Source of the DNA: Ahrensia sp.
Lineage (GTDB): Bacteria > Pseudomonadota > Alphaproteobacteria > Rhizobiales > Rhizobiaceae
Assembly: GCA_002698425.1 (NCBI GenBank)
Contig: NZXU01000090.1
Location: forward strand, 1 to 64,000
Length of the DNA: 64,000 nucleotides
Direction of reading: 5' to 3'
The number at the start of each line of letters is the position of its first letter. Within the stretch, counting starts at the first letter, position 1. Position numbers and translations under genes: made by a program. Below, piece after piece: positions 45,650-54,474 of this stretch. The notes below the pieces were generated by a model. The model worked only from the letters and a program-made list of their open reading frames with translations, searched no databases and had not been told where the DNA came from.

Positions 45650-46452
45650 GCGAGCAGCCGAAAGTTTCCGTGCGCAACGTCGCGAAGATCTATGACGGCA
45701 CGGTGGTGCTGGAACGGCTCGATCTCGACATCGCGGCGGGCGCGCTTTGCACCATCGTCGGCGCGTCGGGCTGCGGCAAGTCGACCTTCCTGCGGATGTT
45801 GCTTTCGCAGGAAGTTCCCTCGCGCGGCGAGATCCTCATCGACGGCGAAAAATTGCCGCCCGAACCGACGCCCGATCGCGGCATCGTCTTCCAGCGCTAC
45901 TCGGTCTTCCCGCATCTGACGGTCGAGGAAAACCTGATGCTGTCGGCGGAGTTCGACGCCGCGCCGCTGACCGGGCGGCTGTTCGGTTCCAAGCGCGCGA
46001 AAGCGCGCGAGGCCGTGACCGGGACGCTGGAGCGGATCGGGCTGGCGCAGGCGCGCAAGCGCTATCCGGCGCAGCTCTCGGGCGGCATGCAGCAGCGCCT
46101 CGCCATCGCGCAGGCGCTGTTGAAGAAACCGAAAATCCTGCTGCTCGATGAACCGTTCGGCGCGCTCGATCCCGGCATCCGCGCCGACATGCAGGAACTG
46201 CTGATCGAGCTCTGGAAGGAACTGTCGATGACCATCTTCATGGTCACGCACGATATCCACGAGGCCTTCAAGCTCGGCACGCGCGTGCTGGTCTTCGACA
46301 AGATCCGCCACGACCCGGACGCGCCCGACCGCTGGGGCGCGACGATTACCTACGACCTGCCGCTCGACCGGGCCGGCGTGCAAACCATCCCCGATGCCGG
46401 GGCCCTTTTCGCTCTCAAGAACACAACAAGAGGAGACGTCCCCCATGCGTGA
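45646..46452 (+). CDS. ABC transporter ATP-binding protein of the guanidine operon
   Basis: A 268-residue ATPase with Walker A GASGCGKST, signature LSGGMQQRLAIAQA, Walker B ILLLDEPFGALDP and switch histidine VTHDIHEAF, closest to SsuB/TauB-type importers. GTG 45646 overlaps the permease stop and has GGGAG seven bases upstream. The C-terminal end overlaps the hydrolase start by eight bases, so import and hydrolysis genes are translationally linked. Confidence 0.92.
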   Translation: MSEQPKVSVRNVAKIYDGTVVLERLDLDIAAGALCTIVGASGCGKSTFLRMLLSQEVPSRGEILIDGEKLPPEPTPDRGIVFQRYSVFPHLTVEENLMLSAEFDAAPLTGRLFGSKRAKAREAVTGTLERIGLAQARKRYPAQLSGGMQQRLAIAQALLKKPKILLLDEPFGALDPGIRADMQELLIELWKELSMTIFMVTHDIHEAFKLGTRVLVFDKIRHDPDAPDRWGATITYDLPLDRAGVQTIPDAGALFALKNTTRGDVPHA

Positions 46453-47710
46453 CATCCATTCGCGCGGTCCCGAGCGTTCCGGACGCAAGGCCGGCCTGAC
46501 CAAATGCGCCGAGCCGGCGCGTTTACACCACCCGGATTTCGACAAGCTGAACATGCGCGGCTGGAAGGCGGCGGAAAAGGAAGGCACGCTTCCCTCGGCG
46601 GCGTGGCAGAAGGAACGCCAATGGGCGCTGCGCATGGGGCTGACCGGCTCGGATTCGCTGGAAGACAAGTCGATCCCGACCTTTTCGCGCGGGGAACTGC
46701 CGCATTATGCCGGCATCAACACCTTCCTGAAGGCGCCCTATATAGAGGACGTGACCAAGGTCGGCGCCTATGACGCGGCGATCATCGGCATTCCCTTCGA
46801 CGGCGGCACGACCTACCGGCCCGGCACGCGGTTCGGCCCGCAGGGCGTGCGCAAGATCTCGGCGCTCTACACGCCCTACAACTACGAAATGGGCATCGAC
46901 CTGCGCGAGCAGATGACGCTCTGCGATGTCGGCGACGTGTTCACGATCCCCGCCAATATCGAAAAGACCTTCGACCAGATCAGCCGCGCCGTCTCTCACG
47001 TCGCCTCGTCGGGAGCGCTGCCGATCATGATCGGCGGCGACCACTCGATCGGCTTTCCCTGCGTGCGCGGCATCGCGCAATGCACCTCGAAGCGCATCGG
47101 CATCGTGCATTTCGATCGCCATATCGACATCCAGGAAAAGGATCTCGACGAGCGCATGCACACGACGCCGTGGTTCCACGCGACCGACCTCGCCAACGTG
47201 CCGGCGGTCAATCTCGTGCAGGTCGGCATCGGCGGCTGGCAGGTGCCGCGCGAGGGCGTGCAGGAAGCGCGCAAGCGCAACACCAACATCTTCACCATGC
47301 GCGACATCGAGGAAATGGGCCTTGCCGAGACGGCGGCCCGCGCGCTGGAGCTCGCCTGGAAGGACGCGGACGCGGTCTATATCTCGTTCGACATCGACTC
47401 GGTCGATTGCGGCTTCGTGCCCGGCACGGGCTGGCCGGAGCCGGGCGGCTTCCTGCCGCGCGAAGCGCTGGAACTGGTCTCGCTGGTCGCAGCCGAGGGC
47501 ATTTGCGGCCTGGAAGTCGTCGAGGTCTCGCCGCCTTACGATACGTCGGACATCACCGCCCTGCTGGCGACCCGCGTCATCGTCGACGTGCTCGGCACTT
47601 TGGTCAGCCATGGCAAGATGGGATCGCACAAGGGCATCATCGACAAGCCGGTAACGATCCCCGCAGGCCCGGATGTCGACGGCCAGGGATGGGGGACGAA
47701 TAATGCATGA
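46445..47710 (+). CDS. gdmH: Nickel-dependent guanidine hydrolase (arginase/agmatinase superfamily)
   Basis: A 421-residue ureohydrolase-fold protein. Metal ligands of the family are seen as GGDH (His200), D-x-H-x-D in HFDRHID (Asp224, His226, Asp228) and SFDID (Asp316, Asp318). Three traits match cyanobacterial GdmH rather than agmatinase: an N-terminal extension of about 100 residues, Arg in place of Ala in the DAHxD motif, and blocks such as [22 protein letters not shown] and [15 protein letters not shown]. GdmH hydrolyses guanidine to urea and ammonia and needs nickel. The riboswitch and transporter context strongly supports this call. No urease genes are in the window. Confidence 0.9.
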   Translation: MRDIHSRGPERSGRKAGLTKCAEPARLHHPDFDKLNMRGWKAAEKEGTLPSAAWQKERQWALRMGLTGSDSLEDKSIPTFSRGELPHYAGINTFLKAPYIEDVTKVGAYDAAIIGIPFDGGTTYRPGTRFGPQGVRKISALYTPYNYEMGIDLREQMTLCDVGDVFTIPANIEKTFDQISRAVSHVASSGALPIMIGGDHSIGFPCVRGIAQCTSKRIGIVHFDRHIDIQEKDLDERMHTTPWFHATDLANVPAVNLVQVGIGGWQVPREGVQEARKRNTNIFTMRDIEEMGLAETAARALELAWKDADAVYISFDIDSVDCGFVPGTGWPEPGGFLPREALELVSLVAAEGICGLEVVEVSPPYDTSDITALLATRVIVDVLGTLVSHGKMGSHKGIIDKPVTIPAGPDVDGQGWGTNNA

Positions 47711-48188
47711 CGATCACTCCCATCACGGTCACGATCATTCGCATGATCACGATCACGGCGATGGCCATGCGCACCATCACCACGGGCCGGGACATAACCA
47801 TCCGCACGACCATGCGGAGCACCTGCATTCGCATGTGCATGGCGATGCGGCGAAGGAGCGCCAGGAGGAACTGCGCGTTCTCGCCACCGCCTTCCTCGAC
47901 GGCTACCGCAAGGCGGACGACAAGACGTCCTTCCTGCGGGTCGCCGGCGTGCCGTTCAGGCGCACCGGATCGGACGGGCTGGCCATGCATCTGGTCGAGA
48001 CGAAGATCGAATCGAAGTGGCAACTCGGCACCGCCTCGCCGGCCTTCGGCTCGCGCGAACTGGTCTACCTGCCCTATCCCGGCGAGATGGTGACCGAGCG
48101 CGAGACGATGACATTCACCTATGTCTCGCTGAGCGAGCGCGCCGATATTGACCTGACGGAGGTTCTCGCCGCCCGCGCTGAGAAATGA
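47703..48188 (+). CDS. His-rich protein of the guanidine operon, candidate nickel chaperone
   Basis: A 161-residue protein whose first 46 residues contain 22 histidines mixed with Asp, Gly and Ser, a pattern seen in nickel-storing proteins such as HypB or UreE tails. The remainder (about 115 residues, with [20 protein letters not shown] and [16 protein letters not shown]) matches no family I know and has no P-loop, so it is not HypB. ATG 47703 overlaps gdmH by eight bases, tying its synthesis to the hydrolase. Since GdmH needs nickel and no hypA/hypB gene is nearby, delivery or storage of nickel for GdmH is the best hypothesis. Confidence 0.8.
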   Translation: MHDDHSHHGHDHSHDHDHGDGHAHHHHGPGHNHPHDHAEHLHSHVHGDAAKERQEELRVLATAFLDGYRKADDKTSFLRVAGVPFRRTGSDGLAMHLVETKIESKWQLGTASPAFGSRELVYLPYPGEMVTERETMTFTYVSLSERADIDLTEVLAARAEK

Positions 48189-48191
48189 TCG

Positions 48192-48560
48192 CTAGCGCCG
48201 GATCGTGAAGGCGCCGATCGCCACGGCGACCCAGCCGGCCATCATGGTCATGCCGCCGGCCGGCGCCGCCATGGCGAAGAGACGGCCATGGCCGAACAGC
48301 CGGAGCGCGATATCGGCCGAGAACATCGCCGCACCGACGAAAAGAAGCAGCGCCGCGATGCGCAGGACGATCCCGCCCCGCGCCATAAGGCCGAGCGCCA
48401 GCAGCGCCGGCGCATGGGTCAGGCAGACCAGCGCCACCGCGCTCGCCAGACGCGGATCGTCGCCCGCATGGGCGCTCATGGCCGCTGCGCCGACGCCGGC
48501 GAAACCGAGAATGCCCGCGCCGACAAGGGCCAGGCTGTTGGCAGCCGATTTTTCGCTCAT
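48192..48560 (-). CDS. DUF423 family membrane protein
   Basis: A 122-residue protein with four hydrophobic segments and the family's typical pattern GFAGVGAAAMSAHA, then GAAMFSADIALR and PAGGMTMMAGWVAVA. DUF423 (YgdD-like) proteins are widespread inner-membrane proteins without a known biochemical role. ATG 48560 aligns with the usual start. It converges with the guanidine operon, three bases apart, and is divergent from recQ. Confidence 0.88.
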   Translation of the reverse strand: MSEKSAANSLALVGAGILGFAGVGAAAMSAHAGDDPRLASAVALVCLTHAPALLALGLMARGGIVLRIAALLLFVGAAMFSADIALRLFGHGRLFAMAAPAGGMTMMAGWVAVAIGAFTIRR

Positions 48561-48766
48561 TCGAAGTCTCCTTGCCGCGTGGAAATAGCGCAAGCGCGAC
48601 GCAGCCGAAACCGGCCATCGTGCCGCATGGCGCGAATTGCCGGCGCGAGCGCACTGTCCACGACCGATTGGCCCACAGCGATTGCGCCTGTATTCCCGCC
48701 CGCCTAATGCTGGTGGCGTTCATCCGCGATTCCATCCCAACCGCCCTGCCCGGCAGCCGAGCCTTC

Positions 48767-50566
48767 ATGTCCGCCAAGCACGCCGTCCTGAAAGAGGTCT
48801 TCGGCTTCGACAGTTTCCGCCCCGGGCAGGAACACATCGCCGACTGCCTGCTGACCGGCCGCAACGTGCTCGCCGTCATGCCGACGGGCGCGGGCAAGTC
48901 ACTGACCTATCAGGTACCGGCGCTGGTGAAGGGCGGGCTGACCGTCGTCGTCTCGCCCTTGGTGGCGCTGATGCACAACCAGGTCGCCGCGCTGAAGCTG
49001 GCCGGCGTCGCCGCCGAGACGATCAACTCCTCGGCCAGCCGCGACGATAATGTCGCGATCTGGCGGCGCGTCGCTTCAGGTCAGGTGCGCATCCTCTACA
49101 TGGCGCCGGAACGCCTGATGACGGAGCGCATGATCGGCGCGCTGCAAAGGATCGGCGTCTCGCTCTTCGCCATCGACGAAGCGCATTGCATCTCGCAATG
49201 GGGCGCGTCCTTCCGACCGGAATACGACATGCTGCAGGATCTGCGCACGGACTTTCCCGGCGTGCCGATCGGCGCTGTGACGGCGACCGCCGACGAGGCG
49301 ACGCGGCGCGACATCGTCGAGAAGCTTTTCGCAGGCGACGGCGAGGTCTATGTCGCCGGTTTCGACCGACCGAATATCAGCCTCACGGTCGAGCCGAAGG
49401 CCAACACCAAGAAACAGTTGCTCGCTTTCCTGGACGGCCGTGAAGAACAGAGCGGCATCGTCTACGCCCTGTCGCGGCGCAGCAGCGAGGAGCTGGCGAC
49501 CTTCCTGTCCGGCCAGGGACACCGCGCCGTGCCCTATCACGCCGGTCTGACGCCGGAGCAGAGGGCGGAGACCCAGAACCTGTTCATGACGGAACCCGGC
49601 GTCATCGTCTGCGCCACCATCGCGTTCGGCATGGGCATCGACAAGCCGGATGTGCGCTTCGTCTTCCACGCCGACCTGCCCGGCTCGCTCGACGCCTACT
49701 ACCAGGAGATCGGCCGCGCCGGACGCGACGGCGCGCCGGCGGACGCGCATATGGTGTTCGGCCTGCAGGACATCACCATGCGCCGCCGCTTCATCGACGA
49801 CGAGAATGGCGGCGAGGAACGGCGTCGGCGCGAACACAAGCGCCTCGATTCGCTGGTCGCCTATTGCGAGGCCCCGTCCTGCCGCCGCCAGAGCCTGTTG
49901 TCCTATTTCGGGGAAACGTCGGAGCCCTGCGGCAATTGCGATGTCTGCCTCAACCCGGTCGAGACCGTTGACGGGACGGAGGACGCCCGCAAGATCCTGT
50001 TCGCGGCGCAGATGACCGGCGAGCGCTTCGGCGCGACGCATCTGGCCGACCTGCTTCTCGGCAAGGCCAACGAGAAGGCCGAGGCGCAGCGGCATACGGA
50101 GCTGCCGGTCTTCGGCGCGGGCAAGGACAAGCCGCGCCCGCTCTGGCAGTCGCTGATCCGCCAGCTCGTCGGCGGCGGCTACCTGACGCTGGACGTCGCC
50201 GGTTACGGCGGGTTGTCGATCGCGCCGAAGGGGCATGCCCTGCTCGCCGGTGAGGCCGAGTTCCGCTACCGGCCGGACCTGATCCGCGGCGGCAGAAAGA
50301 AGCAGCGGACAAGCGCCGCCGAACTGGACGCCGACGTGCCGGCACATCTCCTCCAGCGCCTCAAGGCGCGCCGCACCGAACTGGCGCGCGAGCGTTCCGT
50401 TCCCGCCTATGTCATCTTTTCCGACAAGACCCTGATCGAGATGGCCAAGGCCCAGCCCGCCAACCACCGCGATTTCGCGCAGCTGCACGGCGTCGGCGAG
50501 GCAAAGCTGGAGCGGTTCGCCGATGTGTTCATCGAGGAAATAAAGCGGCACGCGGAAAACGCGTGA
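48767..50566 (+). CDS. recQ: RecQ-family ATP-dependent DNA helicase
   Basis: A 599-residue superfamily-2 helicase: Walker A VMPTGAGKSLTYQ, DEAH box DEAHCISQWG, motif IV/V ATIAFGMGIDKPDVR and motif VI YYQEIGRAGRDG. The zinc-binding RecQ-Ct cysteines (CEAPSCRRQSLL, CGNCDVC) and a C-terminal HRDC-like domain (KTLIEMAKAQPANHRDFAQ) follow. The aromatic-rich loop reads WGASFRPEY instead of WGHDFRPEY. The helicase unwinds DNA during recombination and fork repair. The start is uncertain: 48767 matches the family start, while ATG 48707 would add 20 residues; neither has a clear ribosome site. Confidence 0.92.
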   Translation: MSAKHAVLKEVFGFDSFRPGQEHIADCLLTGRNVLAVMPTGAGKSLTYQVPALVKGGLTVVVSPLVALMHNQVAALKLAGVAAETINSSASRDDNVAIWRRVASGQVRILYMAPERLMTERMIGALQRIGVSLFAIDEAHCISQWGASFRPEYDMLQDLRTDFPGVPIGAVTATADEATRRDIVEKLFAGDGEVYVAGFDRPNISLTVEPKANTKKQLLAFLDGREEQSGIVYALSRRSSEELATFLSGQGHRAVPYHAGLTPEQRAETQNLFMTEPGVIVCATIAFGMGIDKPDVRFVFHADLPGSLDAYYQEIGRAGRDGAPADAHMVFGLQDITMRRRFIDDENGGEERRRREHKRLDSLVAYCEAPSCRRQSLLSYFGETSEPCGNCDVCLNPVETVDGTEDARKILFAAQMTGERFGATHLADLLLGKANEKAEAQRHTELPVFGAGKDKPRPLWQSLIRQLVGGGYLTLDVAGYGGLSIAPKGHALLAGEAEFRYRPDLIRGGRKKQRTSAAELDADVPAHLLQRLKARRTELARERSVPAYVIFSDKTLIEMAKAQPANHRDFAQLHGVGEAKLERFADVFIEEIKRHAENA

Positions 50567-50587
50567 CAGGCGCCGCCGGTCCGCCAG

Positions 50588-52168
50588 TCAGGCCGGCTGG
50601 TATGCGCCGATATCGGATCGCACATGCGCCAGCACGGCGTCGAAGCGGTGCGTCGAGATCAGGTGGCCCGCATCCTCGACCATGATCAGATTGGCCTGCC
50701 GGATCCGTTCCACGGCTTCGGCGATATAGTGCGGCGGCACCATGCGGTCGGTGTCGCCATGGATGAAATCGACGCCGCCATTGTATTTCTCCAGCGCGGA
50801 GACCCAGTCCCACTGGTTGAGGGCGAGATCCGCGGCGATCCGGTCGCCGGCACGTTCGCCGATCAGTTCGATCCAGTCCTGCATCCAGCCTTTCTCCAGC
50901 AGGCTTTCCAGCGCCGCCTGGTCCGGACCGGGTTCGCGATAGGTATGGCGCATCGCCAGCGCCGACAGCCGCTTCGACCGCGTCAGGCGCAGATAGCTTT
51001 TCATGACGACATTCAGCGCGGCGGGTTGCGTCCGCATGACATTGGCGAAGGCGTGCTGCAGGCTCGCCGGTTTTGAAGGCTTGTGCCCCGACGCCGCCGG
51101 AAAAGGGCTTCCGACGAGAACGAGGCGGCGCGCCAGATGCGGATGGCGGGTGGCGAAGAAGGCGGCCCAGGCGACGCCCGTATTGGCGGCGACACAGGTG
51201 ACCGGGCCGGGGAACATCATCTCCACGACCTCGGCGAGATCGTCGGCATAGTCGGCGGCCATCTGGCCGGTCTCGACAGGCCCGGCCTCCCAGAAGAAGC
51301 GCGGCACGGTGATCCAGCGGACGCCATGGGCATGCAGCTCCGAAATCTTGTCCGGGGCGAGCACGGTCGGCGCCAGCATCTGGTGGAAAAAGAGACAGGG
51401 GATGCCGTCGCGCGGGCCGAACTCCCAGACCTGGACCCGGCGGCCGCTGCGCAGCGCGAAGGTGTGGAGAAGCGCTTCGTCTCCATAGTGGCGGCGCAAG
51501 AGTTCCTGTTCGGGATCGCGCTCGATGCGGGCTTCCGACAGGCGGTCGAGCAGGCAGCCGATGAGACCGAGCGAAACCGTCCTGACCAGCCCGGACTGGC
51601 TGTTGACGTCGAGCTTCTGGAAGATCACCTGCAACTGCTTGCGCCGGGTCTCGTAGCTGGCGCCGGAACTCTGCGCGGCCTCCTTCAGGTCGCGGCCGGC
51701 GAGAAGATTGGCGACGAGCCGGAATTCATTGGCGGTCAGCGAAACCGGCTGGCCGAGCCGCGCCAGCGCGTTTTCGACGAAGCTCCGGTCGATATGGAAG
51801 GCGAGCCAGCCGACCCCGTCCGGGGCCGCATTGCGGTCCATGCTCGCCTGCGAGAAGAGGAAAAGCCCGCCCTCATGCTCGCCGAAACACACGGATACGC
51901 CGGCCTTCGCTTCATCCGTGACGCTGCCCGGGAAACCATCATGGTCGGCGTCGAAGGAAATCCGGGCGCCCGCGTCGTCATAAAGACAGGCCGGCAGACC
52001 GAGCGCCTCCAGCCGGTCGAGATAGGTGTAGAACCGAGAACCCGCCTCGTAGCCCTGCGCCGACGCGGCATCGGGAATTCCTTCCTGCGGGCCGATCGTG
52101 CCCAGCAGTTTCGGAATCGCCAGGAGCCTCGTCGCGCTCTCGGCAAGGGGATCGTTCACGGAGGTCAT
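50588..52168 (-). CDS. LuxR-type HTH fused to an alpha/beta-hydrolase-like domain
   Basis: A 526-residue protein with three parts: an N-terminal sensor-like region (1-140), a LuxR-type helix-turn-helix (about 143-200: LTANEFRLVANLLAGRDLKE, then KQLQVIFQKLDVNSQSGLV), and an alpha/beta-hydrolase domain (about 235-526). In the hydrolase part the acid (Asp474, GDTDRMV) and histidine (His502, DAGHL) are present, but the nucleophile elbow GxSxG reads AANTG at 327-331, with Asn where Ser belongs. It may therefore bind rather than cleave a ligand and act as a transcription factor. I know no characterised homologue. Confidence 0.75.
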   Translation of the reverse strand: MTSVNDPLAESATRLLAIPKLLGTIGPQEGIPDAASAQGYEAGSRFYTYLDRLEALGLPACLYDDAGARISFDADHDGFPGSVTDEAKAGVSVCFGEHEGGLFLFSQASMDRNAAPDGVGWLAFHIDRSFVENALARLGQPVSLTANEFRLVANLLAGRDLKEAAQSSGASYETRRKQLQVIFQKLDVNSQSGLVRTVSLGLIGCLLDRLSEARIERDPEQELLRRHYGDEALLHTFALRSGRRVQVWEFGPRDGIPCLFFHQMLAPTVLAPDKISELHAHGVRWITVPRFFWEAGPVETGQMAADYADDLAEVVEMMFPGPVTCVAANTGVAWAAFFATRHPHLARRLVLVGSPFPAASGHKPSKPASLQHAFANVMRTQPAALNVVMKSYLRLTRSKRLSALAMRHTYREPGPDQAALESLLEKGWMQDWIELIGERAGDRIAADLALNQWDWVSALEKYNGGVDFIHGDTDRMVPPHYIAEAVERIRQANLIMVEDAGHLISTHRFDAVLAHVRSDIGAYQPA

Positions 52169-52403
52169 TTCGGCAGGAGCATCAAAAAACCGTTGTTTTG
52201 CCGCGCAAATTTCCAGTCCGCGCGCACGGGGTCAAGCAAGAACCGCCGGTTTGGCTAACGGTCGGTGGTGAAAGCGAGACCCGATTGCGGACGGATCGGC
52301 AACGCGGCCATTGTATCCCTGCCACCCGAGGTTGCGGCCGCCGAAAGTCGCGCTATCGGCGGTGGCAAATCAGGCGGCGGCTACACGGTGTGGGGAGAGG
52401 GAA

Positions 52404-52480
52404 TGGTGGGCCCGGAGGGACTCGAACCCCCAACCAAGCGGTTATGAGCCGCCGGCTCTAACCAATTGAGCTACAGGCCC
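52404..52480 (-). tRNA. tRNA with CAT anticodon, probably tRNA-Ile2
   Basis: On the minus strand the sequence folds into a full cloverleaf of 77 bases including an encoded CCA: acceptor GGGCCTG/CGGGCCC, D-arm GCTC/GAGC, anticodon stem GGCGG/CCGCT with loop CTCATAA, and T-arm GGGGGTTCGAGTCCCTC. The anticodon is CAT. The CGCTTGGT stretch after the anticodon resembles tRNA-Ile2, whose C34 is converted to lysidine, more than elongator tRNA-Met, but the identity is not certain. Confidence 0.93.
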
Positions 52481-52615
52481 CACCCGGAACTGTGCCTAGC
52501 CGAAACGTTGCCGCTTCACAAGCGGCTGTGTGCATTCGCACGCTTCGCGCCATATTGGCGGCGTAATGGCGTGGCACCGCCCTCCTCGAAGGGCCGACAA
52601 GACGGGAAACCAGAC

Positions 52616-53350
52616 ATGACATTCGCAGGAAAATCCGTTGCCGCCGCGCTGATGCTCGCCACGCCGCTGGCCGCATTGCCGGCCGCCGCACAGGACAGCC
52701 AGCCGACGCCGCGCATCGTCGTTACCGGCGAGGGCTCGGCCACCATCGCGCCCGACATGGCGGTGCTGACGCTGACCGTGCTGCGCGAGGGCAAGACGGC
52801 GCGCGAGGCGCTCGACGCCAATTCGGTCGCGATGCAGGACGTGCTCGATGCGATGAAGGCGGAGGGCGTCGAGGAACGCGACCTGCAGACCGCGAATTTC
52901 TCCATCGAGCCGCAATATTACTACCCGCCGCGCAAGAGCAGCGGCGAGGCCGAACAGCCGCGCATCACCGGCTATATCGTCCGCAATTCGCTGACGGTGC
53001 GGCTGCGCGATCTCGACAAGCTCGGCGGCGTCCTCGACAAGGCGGTGTCGCTCGGCGTCAACCAGGGCGGCAATATCGCCTTCACCAATGACGACCCGTC
53101 GGCAACCGTCGAGAAGGCCCGCACCGAGGCGATGAAGAACGCCATCGCCAAGGCGAAGACGCTGACCGAGGCGGCCGGGATCGGCCTCGGCAAGGTGCTG
53201 GAGATTTCCGAAGTCTCGACGCCGAGCATGCCGGAACCCTACGCCAAGGTCCGTTCGGCGATGGTCGAATCGGCCGACGCCGTGCCGGTCGCCGCCGGCG
53301 AGAACGCCTATACGGTGACGGTCAACGTCACCTTCGCGCTCGACCAGTAG
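52616..53350 (+). CDS. SIMPL domain (DUF541) periplasmic protein
   Basis: A 244-residue exported protein with a signal peptide (SVAAALMLATPLAALPAAAQ) and a SIMPL domain beginning IVVTGEGSATIAPDMAVLTL, including the ITGYIVRNSLTVRLRDL segment. Bacterial SIMPL proteins form periplasmic oligomers and have been linked to oxidative stress tolerance, without a known enzymatic activity. ATG 52616 gives a proper signal peptide. It is a single gene beginning about 135 bases from the divergent tRNA. Confidence 0.9.
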   Translation: MTFAGKSVAAALMLATPLAALPAAAQDSQPTPRIVVTGEGSATIAPDMAVLTLTVLREGKTAREALDANSVAMQDVLDAMKAEGVEERDLQTANFSIEPQYYYPPRKSSGEAEQPRITGYIVRNSLTVRLRDLDKLGGVLDKAVSLGVNQGGNIAFTNDDPSATVEKARTEAMKNAIAKAKTLTEAAGIGLGKVLEISEVSTPSMPEPYAKVRSAMVESADAVPVAAGENAYTVTVNVTFALDQ

Positions 53351-53353
53351 CGG

Positions 53354-53812
53354 TTATTGGCCGGAAAGACCCGGCCAGTTTTCGTTCGCCCGGGAGATGA
53401 ACCCGGCCGCGTCGTTGCGCCATTGGGCGCGGACATGGTCGGAGTAGTTCAGGTAAAGCTTGCCGTCGAGAACGGTGAAGGCTTGCGGGTCGATCGGCGC
53501 GGTCGCGTCATGGGCGACCGCATAGGCGCAGAAGCCGCCATATTGCGGCGCGTATTTTACCGGATCGGCGATGAAGGCGTCGCGATTTGCGGCGCTGGCG
53601 AAGCGGTATGTCGCGCCGTCATGGGTGGCGGTGAAGCCGCCGGAGCCTTCCACCGGCTGCCCTTCCGTGAAATAGGCGACCGGGTCGTAGCCCTCGATCG
53701 CAATCCCGTTGGCGTCGGCATTGACCTTGCCGGCCAGCGCGAAGCGGCCGGTGGCGATCAGCGTGACCCCGGCCAGCACGAGGCGGATCGAGGCGCGGCG
53801 GGTTATGAACAT
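53354..53812 (-). CDS. Exported YHS-domain protein
   Basis: A 152-residue protein with an N-terminal signal sequence (ITRRASIRLVLAGVTLIATG, possibly Tat-like) and a YHS domain containing the characteristic EGYDPVAYFTEG and ATYRFASAANRDAFIADPVKY. YHS domains are thought to bind metals, often copper, but the function is not established. GGGAGGAAG precedes ATG 53812 at good spacing. It converges with the SIMPL gene. Confidence 0.88.
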   Translation of the reverse strand: MFITRRASIRLVLAGVTLIATGRFALAGKVNADANGIAIEGYDPVAYFTEGQPVEGSGGFTATHDGATYRFASAANRDAFIADPVKYAPQYGGFCAYAVAHDATAPIDPQAFTVLDGKLYLNYSDHVRAQWRNDAAGFISRANENWPGLSGQ

Positions 53813-53877
53813 GACTTCCTCCCGTAAAGCGTGCGTCCCTATCGCGCCGATAAAGGCGGCGCGCAACACACGCCCCG

Positions 53878-54474
53878 TCACGTCTGCGTGAGATCGCGCA
53901 TCCAATATTCCATCGGCTTGTCGGTCTCCTGCTCCTCGCCGATATCGCGCCATGCATAGGCCGTCCGCAGTCCCTCGATGCGTTCATATCCGCGCTTGCG
54001 CCAGAAGGCGTCGAGCGGGACATAGCCGGCGGGCCGCGCCGGGTGATCCGCCGGGCGGATGACGGCGGAGAAGATGCATTTCGAAAAGCCCTGTCGGCGC
54101 GCTTCCGCCTCGCGCTCCTCGAAGAAGCGTACGCCGACGCCCCGGCCGCGATAATCCGGCAGCAGCACGGATTCGCCGAAATAGAAGAAGTCGCCGACAT
54201 CGAGGCCGCGCGTCTCGAAAGGCTCGGCGAATTCCGCCTTGTGTTGCGACAAAGGCGAGGCCGTCGCAATGCCGACGAGGTCTTCGCCGTCGAAGGCGCC
54301 GCAGACGAAGGCGCCCGGCGCGGCGGCATAGGTTTCCAGGTAGCGGCGCTCATAGTCCATGTCGCCGTCATAGAGATAGGGAAAGGCGCGAAAGACCGCG
54401 ATGCGCAGCCGCGCCATGTCGTCGAAGCGCGCGGCGACCTCCTCGCCCGTCAGCGGACGGACGGAAACCGTCAT
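53878..54474 (-). CDS. GNAT-family N-acetyltransferase
   Basis: A 198-residue protein with the acetyl-CoA binding motif A visible as GESVLLPDYRGRGVGVRFFEERE (R-G-x-G-x-G/A pattern) and the C-terminal FWRKRGYERI segment typical of the fold. The acceptor is unknown. Its ATG overlaps the stop of the upstream SnoaL-like gene (ATGA), so both are translated together. Confidence 0.85.
   Translation of the reverse strand: MTVSVRPLTGEEVAARFDDMARLRIAVFRAFPYLYDGDMDYERRYLETYAAAPGAFVCGAFDGEDLVGIATASPLSQHKAEFAEPFETRGLDVGDFFYFGESVLLPDYRGRGVGVRFFEEREAEARRQGFSKCIFSAVIRPADHPARPAGYVPLDAFWRKRGYERIEGLRTAYAWRDIGEEQETDKPMEYWMRDLTQT

Noticed and set aside
48572..48766. Extended N-terminus for RecQ
   Set aside because: The added residues do not resemble RecQ and no ribosome site supports the earlier start, so the conserved start at 48767 was kept.
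52265..52447. Plus-strand frame ending in the peptide GPEGLEPPT and a neighbouring frame with GGTRTPNQ
   Set aside because: These are the well-known false proteins produced by reading the antisense strand of a tRNA gene; the tRNA at 52404-52480 explains them.
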